Counted from the stretch's first letter, positions 33,487-41,736 are shown. The stretch is 45,564 nt of DNA from B46-G9 sp964581175 (GCA_964581175.1 CAZONI010000022.1:1-45564); one strand, 5' to 3'. The notes: generated by a model from the letters alone, not told the origin. Made by a program: numbers and translations.

Positions 33487-35337
33487 ATGAGTTTGAGCAC
33501 TTTAGAAATAGGTCGAACGCAACAAGACATGACCCTGGATGAGGAAGGAAGCCTCATAAGAAAAAGGGTCCTCGATATACTGGATATTGCCCCCGATTGG
33601 AAGGCCATCATGCTTTCCTCTCATTCACTGGGCATGAAGGGAACATTGACCAGAGAATTTCTAAATTGCATTCTTACCGATTCATTTGACGGAGAGCATG
33701 ATACGCCTCCGCTGGAATGGGTCCTGCTGCGGGATTCGGTCAAGGCCTTCAGGACGATCCTGTCCGCCAGGAATGAAAGACTGACAGGGTTCAGCTTCCT
33801 TCAATACGTCAATGATCTCCTTCATGGTGATATGGATGCTATTGAAAAACCCGATCCTGGTTTCTTCGCGGAACTCGAAAATCTGCTGAAAGGGATCATG
33901 GGAAAGACGGGGATCTATTCCGAGGATGTTCCCGCCTTCCTCATACATCACGGCAGGGAGGCCGCTCAGCTCCGATCCGAAGACCTCTCGGGAATGGCCA
34001 GAGAGGCCCGGCGATATCTGGACAGGTATCCCTGCGGATTGGACAACAATGCGGTCCGGAGGCGCAGTGTCAACAAATCCCGGATCATGACCTATTTCCA
34101 TGCCACAGATGCGGAATGGGAAGACTGGAAATGGCACACGAAGCACATCATCAGGGACGCGGATACCCTCAATGACCTTATCAGGTTGAAGGATGAGGAC
34201 TATCGCGCCGTTAAGCTGGCGCGGGAGAACCGGATCCCCTTCGGAATTACCCCGTATTATCTCTCCCTCATGGATTATGGCCCTGGCCGGACCCGGGACT
34301 ATGCGGTGAGAGCTCAGGTCATTCCGAGCCTGCACTATGTGGAGAAAATGATCGAGCTCAGGCGATCCAACGAATGTTCCATGGACTTTATGCTCGAAAA
34401 GGATACTTCGCCCATAGAGGGCATCACCCGGCGCTACCCCATGATCGTCATCCTCAAACCGGTCCTGACCTGTCCCCAAATCTGCGTCTATTGTCAGCGA
34501 AACTGGGAGATGGAGGATGTCTATTCACGGGACGCAGTTATGTCCAAGGACAAGCTGAAAAATGCCATAGAATGGATCGCCGATACACCGGAAATTAATG
34601 AAGTCCTGATTACGGGAGGTGATCCCCTCATCCTCTCCAACAGCAGGATCGAGGGTCTCCTTTCCGGACTCTCCCGCATCAAGCATATCCAGAGGATAAG
34701 AATCGGTACGCGGACCCCCGTTACCCTGCCCCAAAGGATGACGGAATCATTGGTGCGGACCATCAACCGTTATCATGTGCCCGGAAAGAGGGAGATCCTC
34801 GTAGTGACCCACTTCGAGCACCCATATGAAATCACGCCCCAGAGCATGGACGCGGTCCAGAAATTCCGCCGCTACGGCATCGATGTGTACAATCAGCTCG
34901 TATACACTTTTTTCAATTCGAAGAAATTCGAAGCAGCGGCCCTCCGGCTGAAATTACGACTGATCGGCGTGACCCCTTATTATACTTTCAACACCAAAGG
35001 TAAAGAGGAAACAGACGAATACCGCGTCCCCATCGCAAGGCTGCTCCAGGAACAGCACGAAGAAGCCCGTCTGCTTCCGGGCACGGTCAGAACGGACGAG
35101 ATCGTCTTTAATGTGCCGCTCCTGGGCAAGAACTATCTACGGGCCAGACAGCACCGCGATGTCATATCGATACTGCCTGACGGCCGGCGCGTGTATGAAT
35201 TCCATCCGTGGGAGAAGAAGCTTTCTCTCATGGATACCTTTGTCTATACGGATGTCTCCATCCATGCTTACCTGGAGAAATTGCGGAAGGCCGGAGAGGA
35301 CGTCTCCCAATACGGGACCATCTGGTATTACTATTGA
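33487..35337 (+). CDS. KamA-family radical SAM protein (aminomutase-like), long form
   Basis: A 616-residue protein with the radical SAM motif CPQICVYC (C-x3-C-x2-C at about residue 329) and the following LITGGDPLILSN and RIGTRTPVTLPQRM segments typical of lysine 2,3-aminomutase (KamA/AblA). The C-terminal part (GVTPYYTFNTKGKEET) matches the PLP-domain region of the family. The cluster motif is near residue 125 in ordinary KamA of about 416 residues, so this protein has some 200 extra N-terminal residues, mainly helical. AGAGGAG lies before the ATG. The amino-acid substrate is unknown; no beta-lysine acetyltransferase (AblB) is adjacent. Confidence 0.87.
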   Translation: MSLSTLEIGRTQQDMTLDEEGSLIRKRVLDILDIAPDWKAIMLSSHSLGMKGTLTREFLNCILTDSFDGEHDTPPLEWVLLRDSVKAFRTILSARNERLTGFSFLQYVNDLLHGDMDAIEKPDPGFFAELENLLKGIMGKTGIYSEDVPAFLIHHGREAAQLRSEDLSGMAREARRYLDRYPCGLDNNAVRRRSVNKSRIMTYFHATDAEWEDWKWHTKHIIRDADTLNDLIRLKDEDYRAVKLARENRIPFGITPYYLSLMDYGPGRTRDYAVRAQVIPSLHYVEKMIELRRSNECSMDFMLEKDTSPIEGITRRYPMIVILKPVLTCPQICVYCQRNWEMEDVYSRDAVMSKDKLKNAIEWIADTPEINEVLITGGDPLILSNSRIEGLLSGLSRIKHIQRIRIGTRTPVTLPQRMTESLVRTINRYHVPGKREILVVTHFEHPYEITPQSMDAVQKFRRYGIDVYNQLVYTFFNSKKFEAAALRLKLRLIGVTPYYTFNTKGKEETDEYRVPIARLLQEQHEEARLLPGTVRTDEIVFNVPLLGKNYLRARQHRDVISILPDGRRVYEFHPWEKKLSLMDTFVYTDVSIHAYLEKLRKAGEDVSQYGTIWYYY

Positions 35338-35358
35338 TGTCCCTTCAGGTAACCGTTT

Positions 35359-35622
35359 TCATGGCGCCAGCTTTTCCCCGGTAAAAATGAAACCGCCGGG
35401 CGGTGGACCGATGCCGGAAAAATTATTCTGAAAAACCGCCATACCAAAGGGATGGACGTCTTTTAGGCCGTCGGTGTGGATAAAGACTCTGTCGGCATTC
35501 TTCAAACACGTCTTTATCGTATTGAGCAATTGATGGGCCGAAGTGCCGTCAAAATTGCCCATCAACCTCAGGTGAGCGCTTTCACTGTTTTGATGCAGGA
35601 GAATTCTAAAATTGCAAGCCAT
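35359..35622 (-). CDS. STAS-like domain protein
   Basis: An 87-residue protein with the pattern of a STAS/anti-sigma factor antagonist domain: ILLHQNSESAHLRLMGNFDG, then a helix SAHQLLNTIKTCL, then RVFIHTDGLKDVHPFGMAVF, where the DG-x-KD loop stands in the position of the D-S-S/T loop. The Ser phosphorylation site is not obvious. The ATG at 35622 has GGGGG eight bases upstream; a longer frame to 35739 exists. It follows a receiver-domain gene on the same strand, so it may relay its signal. Confidence 0.6.
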   Translation of the reverse strand: MACNFRILLHQNSESAHLRLMGNFDGTSAHQLLNTIKTCLKNADRVFIHTDGLKDVHPFGMAVFQNNFSGIGPPPGGFIFTGEKLAP

Positions 35623-35735
35623 GATTTGAACCCCCGGACCTTTCTCAAATTTCGTAACCGCTGTGATCTGTTCCCGGGGCCGTCTTTCTTCGTCGCTCTC
35701 GATCAATCCGCTTTCCCTCCATAAATGGCTATTTT

Positions 35736-36209
35736 TCACAATCTCCCGCCTGTGACGGGACGAGTCAGCGTAACTCTGCGGGATTGCTTGTGCGGCGTAC
35801 TATTACAGTACGCCTCCGCGTAATCCCTTGATTTCTTCGCACTGCTCTTCGGTGACGGCTTTGCCAGGCTCTGATAAATCTTCTGTTTGAGGTCGTCTAT
35901 GTGTATGTCTTTGAGGAGGTAGCCGTCCACATGGTGCAGATGAAGACTTTTCACAAAATTGTCGTACGCACTCACGATAAGGATCGGCAGGGAAGGGTCA
36001 TATTTCTTTATCCTGTCCAGCAGGTCCCATCTTTCAACTCCTTGTAAATACAGCTCCAAGAGAACAACATCGGGTCTTGACTCATCGAGAAAGCTCATAA
36101 GGTAATCTGCGTCCTCGAGATGCCTGATATGGTGCCTCTCATCTGCCAATTCCTCTGCAAGCAGCAGCGTCATGTAAGGCTGATCGTCAATAATCAGAAT
36201 GTTAGCCAT
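35736..36209 (-). CDS. Receiver-domain protein with Glu in place of the phospho-acceptor Asp
   Basis: A 157-residue single-domain response regulator with a basic, poorly conserved tail. ILIIDDQPYM gives the acidic pair, ILIVSAYDNF the switch Ser and YLLKDIHIDD the conserved Lys. At the end of strand 3 the sequence is PDVVLLELYLQG; the codon GAG puts Glu where Asp is normally phosphorylated. Glu there can mimic phospho-Asp, so the domain may be locked in an active form or respond to another input. No output domain is attached. It starts 11 bases after the small gene upstream. Confidence 0.82.
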   Translation of the reverse strand: MANILIIDDQPYMTLLLAEELADERHHIRHLEDADYLMSFLDESRPDVVLLELYLQGVERWDLLDRIKKYDPSLPILIVSAYDNFVKSLHLHHVDGYLLKDIHIDDLKQKIYQSLAKPSPKSSAKKSRDYAEAYCNSTPHKQSRRVTLTRPVTGGRL

Positions 36210-36219
36210 GGTATCAGAA

Positions 36220-36390
36220 TCAAAGCCCGCTTCGAGGTCGATCCATCGGATCCCGGTACTCGGCCGTCTCAGCCTTGCTCACAATATGAACCTCACATTC
36301 GGGAAAGAACCTGTTGAGCAATTCCAGCAGGGGCAGCAAATGCGTGCCCGGCGCAGTCGGATCTCTTCGAATCACTATTTTTTCCAACAC
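36220..36390 (-). CDS. Small conserved-looking protein, unknown function
   Basis: A 56-residue frame begins at GTG 36390 with GGAGG seven bases upstream: VLEKIVIRRDPTAPGTH, then LLPLLELLNRFFPECEVHIV and a polar tail. Helix and strand patterns look protein-like, and it lies 10 bases before the receiver gene on the same strand. An ATG-started version reaches 36426 but lacks a ribosome binding site. I do not recognise it. Confidence 0.5.
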   Translation of the reverse strand: MLEKIVIRRDPTAPGTHLLPLLELLNRFFPECEVHIVSKAETAEYRDPMDRPRSGL

Positions 36391-36472
36391 CTTGTCTCCT
36401 CCCGCGTCCTGATGGTGACCGCGCATGTTATCCCATTAGATTCTATCTGACAGCGTTTGAAACCGGGAATAT

Positions 36473-36691
36473 TTAGTCGCTGCAATTCCCGGCTTTTTTG
36501 TTCCCGAGGTATTCATCCTGACACTGCTGGCACAACCCGGAGACCTGAAATTCGAGCTCCGCCCACTCATCGGTGAACGCACTCGCTTGATTGCGGCAAA
36601 GCATGCACGTGTGTGAAGACTTTGCAGATCTGTAGTGGTAGGTATAATCAGAGTCTGCCAAGGCATCAATCAGTTGTGCCAATCTCGACAT
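36473..36691 (-). CDS. Small zinc-ribbon-like protein
   Basis: A 72-residue protein with two CxxC knuckles, CMLCRNQ and LCQQCQDEY, 23 residues apart, the layout of a zinc ribbon or rubredoxin-like metal site. The N-terminal SRLAQLIDALADSDYTYHYR is helical. The ATG at 36691 has GGAGGAGG upstream. It is on the same strand as the receiver and STAS-like genes. The function is unknown. Confidence 0.65.
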   Translation of the reverse strand: MSRLAQLIDALADSDYTYHYRSAKSSHTCMLCRNQASAFTDEWAELEFQVSGLCQQCQDEYLGNKKAGNCSD

Positions 36692-36798
36692 CGGCGGCCT
36701 CCTCCCATCCTTTTTCACCTGTCATAGAATAGAGATATCGCTCAGCAAGCATTTCCACGGATATTCGCCTCTTCTATTTTGATCATGCAGCTGCATGC

Positions 36799-37062
36799 TC
36801 AAAACGAGGCCAATGTGCGATACCCACTCAACTGGTCCTCATCGCTTTTTTCAGCAAGATACATGATGATCGCCAGAGTGACTTCATCAAGTATCTCGCC
36901 GTCCCACCCAAGGGTTGAGAGCCTTTGGTTGACCGCGGTCACGGCGGGTTCCCCGGCTCCACCGACGCCATTGAGCACGTCCCTGACCAGCCAAGGAACC
37001 TCATCGGGAGAAACTCCTTTTTGAGAAAGTCTCGCCACCAGAACGTCGATGATTTGCTCCAC
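36799..37062 (-). CDS. Small helical protein, unknown function
   Basis: An 87-residue frame beginning with GTG at 37062, seven bases after AGGAGG. It reads as helices: QIIDVLVARLSQKG, VPWLVRDVLNGVG, PAVTAVNQRLSTLGW and LDEVTLAIIMYLAEK. Frames on the opposite strand over the same bases lack family features and a ribosome binding site. I do not recognise the family. It is the first of the minus-strand set of small regulators. Confidence 0.6.
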   Translation of the reverse strand: MEQIIDVLVARLSQKGVSPDEVPWLVRDVLNGVGGAGEPAVTAVNQRLSTLGWDGEILDEVTLAIIMYLAEKSDEDQLSGYRTLASF

Positions 37063-37288
37063 CTTTCACCTCCTCGTATCATCAAAAGAGTTTAAGCCAT
37101 CCTACAGTGACTCCGGAGGATCTGTCTATCGGGAGAATACTGATTTTCACTAGGATATTTCTGAAAATGGCCCGTTTTTCAGATTTGGGGCCAGCGGAGG
37201 AAAACTCTGGTGTCATACAATATATGGTATAGTATGTCTCCTCAAGCGACGATATGAACGGGAGGGGAGAGACTACTAGGGGAATTTC

Positions 37289-37447
37289 TTAGAGCTTGAC
37301 AGAGCCTTTTTCAGCAGTGATTCTAGTGAGATCTGCGAGGGTTTCAGGCAGAGTGGTCAGCCCCGGATCGAACTGGTTCTTCATCGTAAGATCCCGGAAG
37401 ACCCTCGCCGAAAGAGACCTGATCCTCCCCTTTGCCAGGTTATACAT
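37289..37447 (-). CDS. Short open frame, possibly a decayed gene
   Basis: From ATG 37447 to TAA 37289 the frame encodes 52 residues (MYNLAKGRIRSLSARV ... LPETLADLTRITAEKG) with natural-looking composition. The same frame stays open about 20 codons further upstream (GLAVEKHLSYSL) to a TGA but has no start codon with a ribosome binding site there. It may be the 3' end of a broken gene next to repeat copy E, or a small gene with an unusual start. It is not recognised. Confidence 0.35.
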   Translation of the reverse strand: MYNLAKGRIRSLSARVFRDLTMKNQFDPGLTTLPETLADLTRITAEKGSVKL

Positions 37448-37610
37448 CAAGGAATAGGACAGGTGCTTCTCAACAGCAAGGCCTGAAATCCTCCCGTGGA
37501 AGACCTCCTTTTTTCATTGTTGTCTTCGATCCGGCCTGCCAAGGAGAGTTTTGACGGAGACGGTTCATCGTGCTGTTGCCCTTGGTTGTACCAAAACTCT
37601 CCACTTCTTG

Positions 37611-37708
37611 CGGAGGCCCAGGATATGTTCTCACGATCCGGGATCTGGAAGAGCGTTCTCGGGGCGCCCCCTGATTGTTCCTGCTCTGCTGGAGGAGGCT
37701 CACTCCTG
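37611..37708. repeat. Dispersed palindromic repeat, copy E (diverged)
   Basis: Its first 42 bases or so match 45392-45435 at about 32 of 42 positions (shared GTTCTC, CGGG, TGGAAGAG). Its tail GCTCTGCTGGAGGAGGCTC resembles the tail of copy B (GCTCTGCGGGCGGGGACTC). It lies directly downstream of acuB. A 120-codon frame through it on the minus strand is not credible as a gene. Confidence 0.45.
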
Positions 37709-37715
37709 AATAATT

Positions 37716-38354
37716 TTAACCGACATAGGTCACGTTGAAAGCTGCAGCTTCGAGCTCTTTGACGGTGGGCCCGGCATCTTCGCTCCTCACCCGCAGCATT
37801 ACCAGCCACTCATCGTCGTCCTCTTCCGGCGGAAGCGTCATTATGCTCAACAGCACTGTCTTTGTCTTGTCGAGCACATCCATGATCCGCTTTATGATGC
37901 CGAACTCGGCAGGGGCCTTGATATCTATCCTTTTTCCTCCGCGCCTCACTCCTAGGACCCTGATCATTATCCGCACGATGTCGGACTCGGTCACCACGCC
38001 CACCAGTTTCCCGTCCTCCACTACGGGAAAGGCGCCGACCTTCTTTTCCTGCCCTATCCGCAGGGCCTCTTCCACCGGCATGTCAGGAGAGATCGTGACG
38101 GGTTCTTTCACCATTATTTCCTTGACGGTCATCTTTGACAGCAGATAGGTGAGCTCCCATATGCTCAGGGAAGTAGCCGGCGAGGGCGCGGCCTCAAGCA
38201 GCATGTGCATGGTAACCAGACCCATAAGCTTGTCCCTTCTCATCACCGGGAGCCTCCGGATCCGGTGGGCCTCCATGATCCGCTTGGCGTCGTTCAACGG
38301 GGTGTTCTCGGTGACGGTGATCACGTTGGTGCTCATAATATCTCGCACTTTCAT
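37716..38354 (-). CDS. acuB: AcuB-like CBS-CBS-ACT protein
   Basis: A 212-residue protein with two CBS domains (about residues 1-60, VRDIMSTNVITVTENTPLND, and 77-135, VKEIMVKEPVTISPDMPVEE) and a C-terminal ACT-like domain (GIIKRIMDVLDKTKTVLLSI). This is the architecture of Bacillus AcuB, encoded there with acuA and acuC. CBS pairs bind adenine nucleotides and could report energy charge. The ATG at 38354 has GAGGAGG upstream. In this genome acuA-like and acuC genes are 31 kb away beside acs. A sigma-54-like promoter precedes the gene. Confidence 0.85.
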   Translation of the reverse strand: MKVRDIMSTNVITVTENTPLNDAKRIMEAHRIRRLPVMRRDKLMGLVTMHMLLEAAPSPATSLSIWELTYLLSKMTVKEIMVKEPVTISPDMPVEEALRIGQEKKVGAFPVVEDGKLVGVVTESDIVRIMIRVLGVRRGGKRIDIKAPAEFGIIKRIMDVLDKTKTVLLSIMTLPPEEDDDEWLVMLRVRSEDAGPTVKELEAAAFNVTYVG

Positions 38355-38418
38355 AGTATCCTCCTCGTTTGATGGTTTTTCAGCGGGATGCTGCACAACC
38401 AATTCGCATGGAAGACCC

Positions 38419-38434
38419 GCCTCAACAGTGCCAA
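38419..38434 (-). promoter_or_regulatory. Sigma-54-like promoter upstream of acuB
   Basis: Read on the minus strand, TTGGCAC-TGTTGA-GGC has a perfect -24 element (TTGGCAC) and the invariant GG-N10-GC spacing; the -12 element lacks the usual TT. The start of transcription would be about 50 bases before the acuB ATG. An NtrC-type activator is encoded 1.7 kb away. Confidence 0.45.
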
Positions 38435-38463
38435 GGCATGTTCACCTGCGTCAGCATCATCCC

Positions 38464-38498
38464 GCCCAAAAATTGCAATAGCCCAAAAATTGCAGTAG
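38464..38498. repeat. Tandem 17-base duplication
   Basis: GCCCAAAAATTGCAATA (38464-38480) is followed at once by GCCCAAAAATTGCAGTA (38481-38497), differing at one base. It lies in the 525-base divergent gap (38355-38879) between acuB and the histidine kinase, upstream of both. It could be a pair of regulator sites; no protein is known for it. Confidence 0.6.
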
Positions 38499-38598
38499 AT
38501 TGTTCAGCTTCTCCTACCCGTATTCTCGAATGAAAAGTCCGTGCTTACAGATAAACCCTATTCATACGTCCGAAACAAGAACTATGCCAACATCGTCA

Positions 38599-38625
38599 TT
38601 GGAATGATTCTTTTGGTTTTATAAT
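38599..38625 (+). promoter_or_regulatory. Possible promoter for the histidine kinase
   Basis: An exact TATAAT at 38620-38625 is preceded by TTGGAA at 38599-38604 with a short 15-base spacer. The leader to the kinase start would be about 250 bases. Confidence 0.35.
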
Positions 38626-38879
38626 AAGTTAGCCTATTTTGAGATTGCCGGTCGTTCATGAATCGTCTCGATCTGTCCTATACAGGAGGACTATGTCCTG
38701 TGAGATCGGAATTTGTCTTTTTTGGCTGGATTTCATAACGCCGATTTCCGGTTATCCAATGCGGTCGTGGTTTTGGATTGACAATTTTCCTTTTTTCGGG
38801 GATTAACAATCTAAGGGTATGAGTACGTTTGAGAACTGCCTCTTTCTTTTTCGATGTTGCTGAAAGGAAAAGGACGGAG

Positions 38880-40064
38880 ATGGAACCCGGCGACACCAGG
38901 ACCTTGTTGCAGATGGTCTTTGCGAGCTTAACCGATGCTGTCTTCGTAATAGGTCCAATCACTCACGCTATCACTGCCTGCAATCCCGCTGTAGAAAACA
39001 TCTTTGGGTACGGCCAAAAAGAGGTAATTGGAAGACACTCTGAATTCCTGCATGTGAATAGAGAAATGTACGAGGAATTCGAGGCGAAGATTTTTCCTTC
39101 ACTCAATGAATGCGGTGTATTTCATTGCGAATATCGCATGCGGAGAAAGGACGGCAACGTTTTCTGCACGGAGAACACGGTCACGGAGATAGTGGATGAT
39201 TCGGGCAATAGGACCGGAGTAGTGAACGTCGTGCGCGACATTACCCCTCGCGCGCAGGCAGAGGTACCGCATGGGGTCAGGGGCCAAGTCCTTGGCCGGA
39301 GCCGGGTAATGGAGGCTCTCGGTACATTTGCCCGGGGCATCGCACATGACTTCAATAACATCCTGATGCCCATTGCCGTGAATACCGAATTGGCCCTTCG
39401 CAGCGTCGGTGAAACGGGCCAGGCGTCAGAGTACCTTAAAGATGTGCTCGAGGCGGCGCAGCATGGAAGGCAACTGTTGAAGCAGCTCGCCGCCTTCAGC
39501 CGCCGGAATGAACACAAGCGGGAACCAATCGAGATCGCACGGGTTTTAAAAGAGGCCCTTGAACTCCTCAAGACGGCGGTGCCTGCGAGTGTTGAGATTC
39601 GAACCTGCATCGGAGTCGATTTCTCCACTCACATCCTGGCTGACCCGACGCAATTCCATCAAGTGCTGTTGAACCTTTGCACCAACGCAGTCAACGCCAT
39701 GAAGGAAAGCGGAGGAGTGCTGGAGGTAAGTCTTGTGAGCGTGGAGATCGATGAAAAGGCTGTATCCCCACCTGCGGACCTGGAGCCGGGTCCCTACCTC
39801 AGGCTGACTATAAGCGATAGCGGGAAGGGCATGAGCCCGGAGTCAATGGAACGGATCTTCGAGCCTTTTTTCACCACCCGGGAGCAAAGCGAGGGAGCAG
39901 GGATGGACCTTGCCGTCGTGTATGGGATCGTAAAGAATCATGGCGGAGCAGTCACCGTTCAGAGCGAGGCGGGGAAGGGGTCCGCCTTTCATGTGTTCTT
40001 GCCGCGGCTGAAGAACGGCTTCCTCCCTGATGCCTCCCGAGGGGGCTCAGCGGGAGGAGACTAA
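38880..40064 (+). CDS. PAS-domain sensor histidine kinase
   Basis: A 394-residue kinase without membrane segments, so probably a cytoplasmic sensor. A PAS domain (about residues 10-120, ITACNPAVENIFGYGQKEVIGR) is followed by the dimerisation/phospho-acceptor segment GIAHDFNNILMPI, the N box (NLCTNAVNAMKESGG), G1 (DSGKGM) and F box (EPFFTTRE). The G2 box reads GAGMDL where GTGLGL is usual, which may weaken ATP binding. The ATG at 38880 has AAGGA ten bases upstream. A few residues before it (VAERKRTE) look like a PAS linker, so an older upstream domain may have been lost. It is paired with the activator 11 bases downstream. Confidence 0.88.
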   Translation: MEPGDTRTLLQMVFASLTDAVFVIGPITHAITACNPAVENIFGYGQKEVIGRHSEFLHVNREMYEEFEAKIFPSLNECGVFHCEYRMRRKDGNVFCTENTVTEIVDDSGNRTGVVNVVRDITPRAQAEVPHGVRGQVLGRSRVMEALGTFARGIAHDFNNILMPIAVNTELALRSVGETGQASEYLKDVLEAAQHGRQLLKQLAAFSRRNEHKREPIEIARVLKEALELLKTAVPASVEIRTCIGVDFSTHILADPTQFHQVLLNLCTNAVNAMKESGGVLEVSLVSVEIDEKAVSPPADLEPGPYLRLTISDSGKGMSPESMERIFEPFFTTREQSEGAGMDLAVVYGIVKNHGGAVTVQSEAGKGSAFHVFLPRLKNGFLPDASRGGSAGGD

Positions 40065-40075
40065 ATCATAACATC

Positions 40076-41488
40076 ATGGCAAACATTCTCATTATCGATG
40101 ATGATCAGCTCATTTGTTCCACGCTTTCCAGCGTGATGAGGGCCGGCGGCCATGCTCCCTCCTGTGCGTTTACCCTTAAGGAGGGGCTTGAGATTGCTGC
40201 TTCTCATCCATTTGATGTGGTGATTCTTGATGTGCGCATGCCCGATGGAAGCGGGCTGGATGTCTTGCAGCGTATTCGGGAAACTCCGTCCTGCCCGGAG
40301 GTGATTATCATAACAGGTTTCAGTGATAAGGATGGCGCCGAACTTGCCATCACGCACGGTGCCTGGGACTATATTGAGAAAAGTGTGTCAATCGATGAGA
40401 TCATGCTGCCGCTCGAGCGGGCCCTCCAATACCGGAAAGAGCGGCAATCCGAGGTGAGGCCAACCGCCCTGAAGCTGGAGGGGATCGTGGGGAGCAGTTC
40501 CGCGATGAGGACCTGCATCGAGTTGCTGGCGCAGGCCGCGGCAAGTGACGCAAACGTGCTCGTTACCGGGGAGACCGGCACGGGCAAAGAGCTCTTCTCC
40601 TGGGCCATCCACGACAACAGCTTCCGTGCAAACAGGAACTTCGTGGTGGTGGATTGTGCGGCCCTCCCTGAGACCATCGTGGAGAGTGTGCTCTTCGGCC
40701 ATGAGAGGGGGGCCTTTACCGGCGCAGACAAGTCAAAAATCGGCCTCATCACGCAAGCCGACGGAGGCACACTCTTCCTCGACGAGGTGAGCGAGCTTCC
40801 TCCCTCCATCCAAGGATCATTTCTCCGGGCGATTCAGGAGAGGCGCTTCCGTCCGGTAGGAAGCGTAAAAGAGATTGCCAGCAACTTCAGGCTCATCGCT
40901 GCCTCAAATAAAAATCTCGATGAGATGGTTCGAGAGGGCCAGTTTCGCAAGGACCTGTTGTTCCGCCTTCGCACCTTCACTATCGCCCTGCCCTCGCTGA
41001 GGCAGCATCCCGAGGACATCAAGGAGCTGGTCTCCTACTGCCTGACCAAATCCTCCATACGTTCCGGAAGGGGGATGAAGGGCTTCTCTCCGGACTTCCT
41101 GGATACGCTTCTCGACTATGACTGGCCCGGCAACGTGCGGGAGCTGATCAACGCCCTGGAGCGGGCCATTGCAGCAGCCGGAGAGAGCCCCACGCTGTTC
41201 CCCGCACACCTGCCCGCGGAGATAAGAATCAAGGTGAAGCGGAAGCAGGTGGGGGAAGAGGAGGACGGGATCGAGGTTCTTCAGCCCGGCGCTCCCGGTT
41301 CAGGACGACCCTTTCCGACCCTCCAGGACCGGCGGGAGGCCGCCGTCGCAGAGGCGGAAAGGCAGTACCTGGAAGAACTGATGGCCCATACCGGGGGCAA
41401 TATCAAACAGGCATGCGCGGTGTCGGGCCTTTCGCGCTCCCGTCTGTATGGACTCCTCAAGAAGCACGCCGTATCCTCTCGGGGTTGA
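40076..41488 (+). CDS. NtrC-family sigma-54-dependent response regulator
   Basis: A 470-residue activator. The receiver domain has IIDDD and VVILDVRMPDGSG with the phospho-acceptor Asp. The AAA+ domain has GETGTGKE (Walker A), ERGAFTGADKSK (the GAFTGA loop that contacts sigma-54), GGTLFLDEVSEL (Walker B) and FRKDLLFRLRTF. A Fis-type helix-turn-helix lies at the C-terminus (NIKQACAVSGLSRSRLYGLLKK). It forms a two-component pair with the kinase just upstream. Sigma-54-like promoters at 38419-38434 (minus) and 41668-41683 (plus) flank the pair and are likely targets. Confidence 0.94.
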   Translation: MANILIIDDDQLICSTLSSVMRAGGHAPSCAFTLKEGLEIAASHPFDVVILDVRMPDGSGLDVLQRIRETPSCPEVIIITGFSDKDGAELAITHGAWDYIEKSVSIDEIMLPLERALQYRKERQSEVRPTALKLEGIVGSSSAMRTCIELLAQAAASDANVLVTGETGTGKELFSWAIHDNSFRANRNFVVVDCAALPETIVESVLFGHERGAFTGADKSKIGLITQADGGTLFLDEVSELPPSIQGSFLRAIQERRFRPVGSVKEIASNFRLIAASNKNLDEMVREGQFRKDLLFRLRTFTIALPSLRQHPEDIKELVSYCLTKSSIRSGRGMKGFSPDFLDTLLDYDWPGNVRELINALERAIAAAGESPTLFPAHLPAEIRIKVKRKQVGEEEDGIEVLQPGAPGSGRPFPTLQDRREAAVAEAERQYLEELMAHTGGNIKQACAVSGLSRSRLYGLLKKHAVSSRG

Positions 41489-41667
41489 TCTATCCCCATT
41501 CACTCCCTTCTTCATAGGAACAATCCGACTCTGCAAGACACATTCCTGCCCGATGGGACATTTTCTTCTTTGACTGGACAGATGAGCAGGTAAGCCCTTC
41601 GAGTTCACGCATCGAGATATCAAGATAACCAGTTTAAATAAAAATGAAATCCATTTCCCCGTCCGTG

Positions 41668-41683
41668 TTGGCATACTTCTTGT
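41668..41683 (+). promoter_or_regulatory. Sigma-54-like promoter
   Basis: TTGGCAT-ACTTC-TTGT at 41668-41683 keeps the -24 GG and the 10-base spacing; the -12 GC is GT. It lies about 55 bases before the GTG start of the next gene and right after the sigma-54 activator gene. Confidence 0.45.
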
Positions 41684-41736
41684 TTTATTTGAGAGTGAGA
41701 TTGTGGTCTGCGGCAAACTGGAAGGATCGGCATCGG

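Noticed and set aside
37447..37809. A 120-codon minus-strand frame as a gene
   Set aside because: It overlaps the 3' end of acuB and repeat copy E, has low-complexity composition and no family features; a similar peptide arises from copy D by repeat homology alone.
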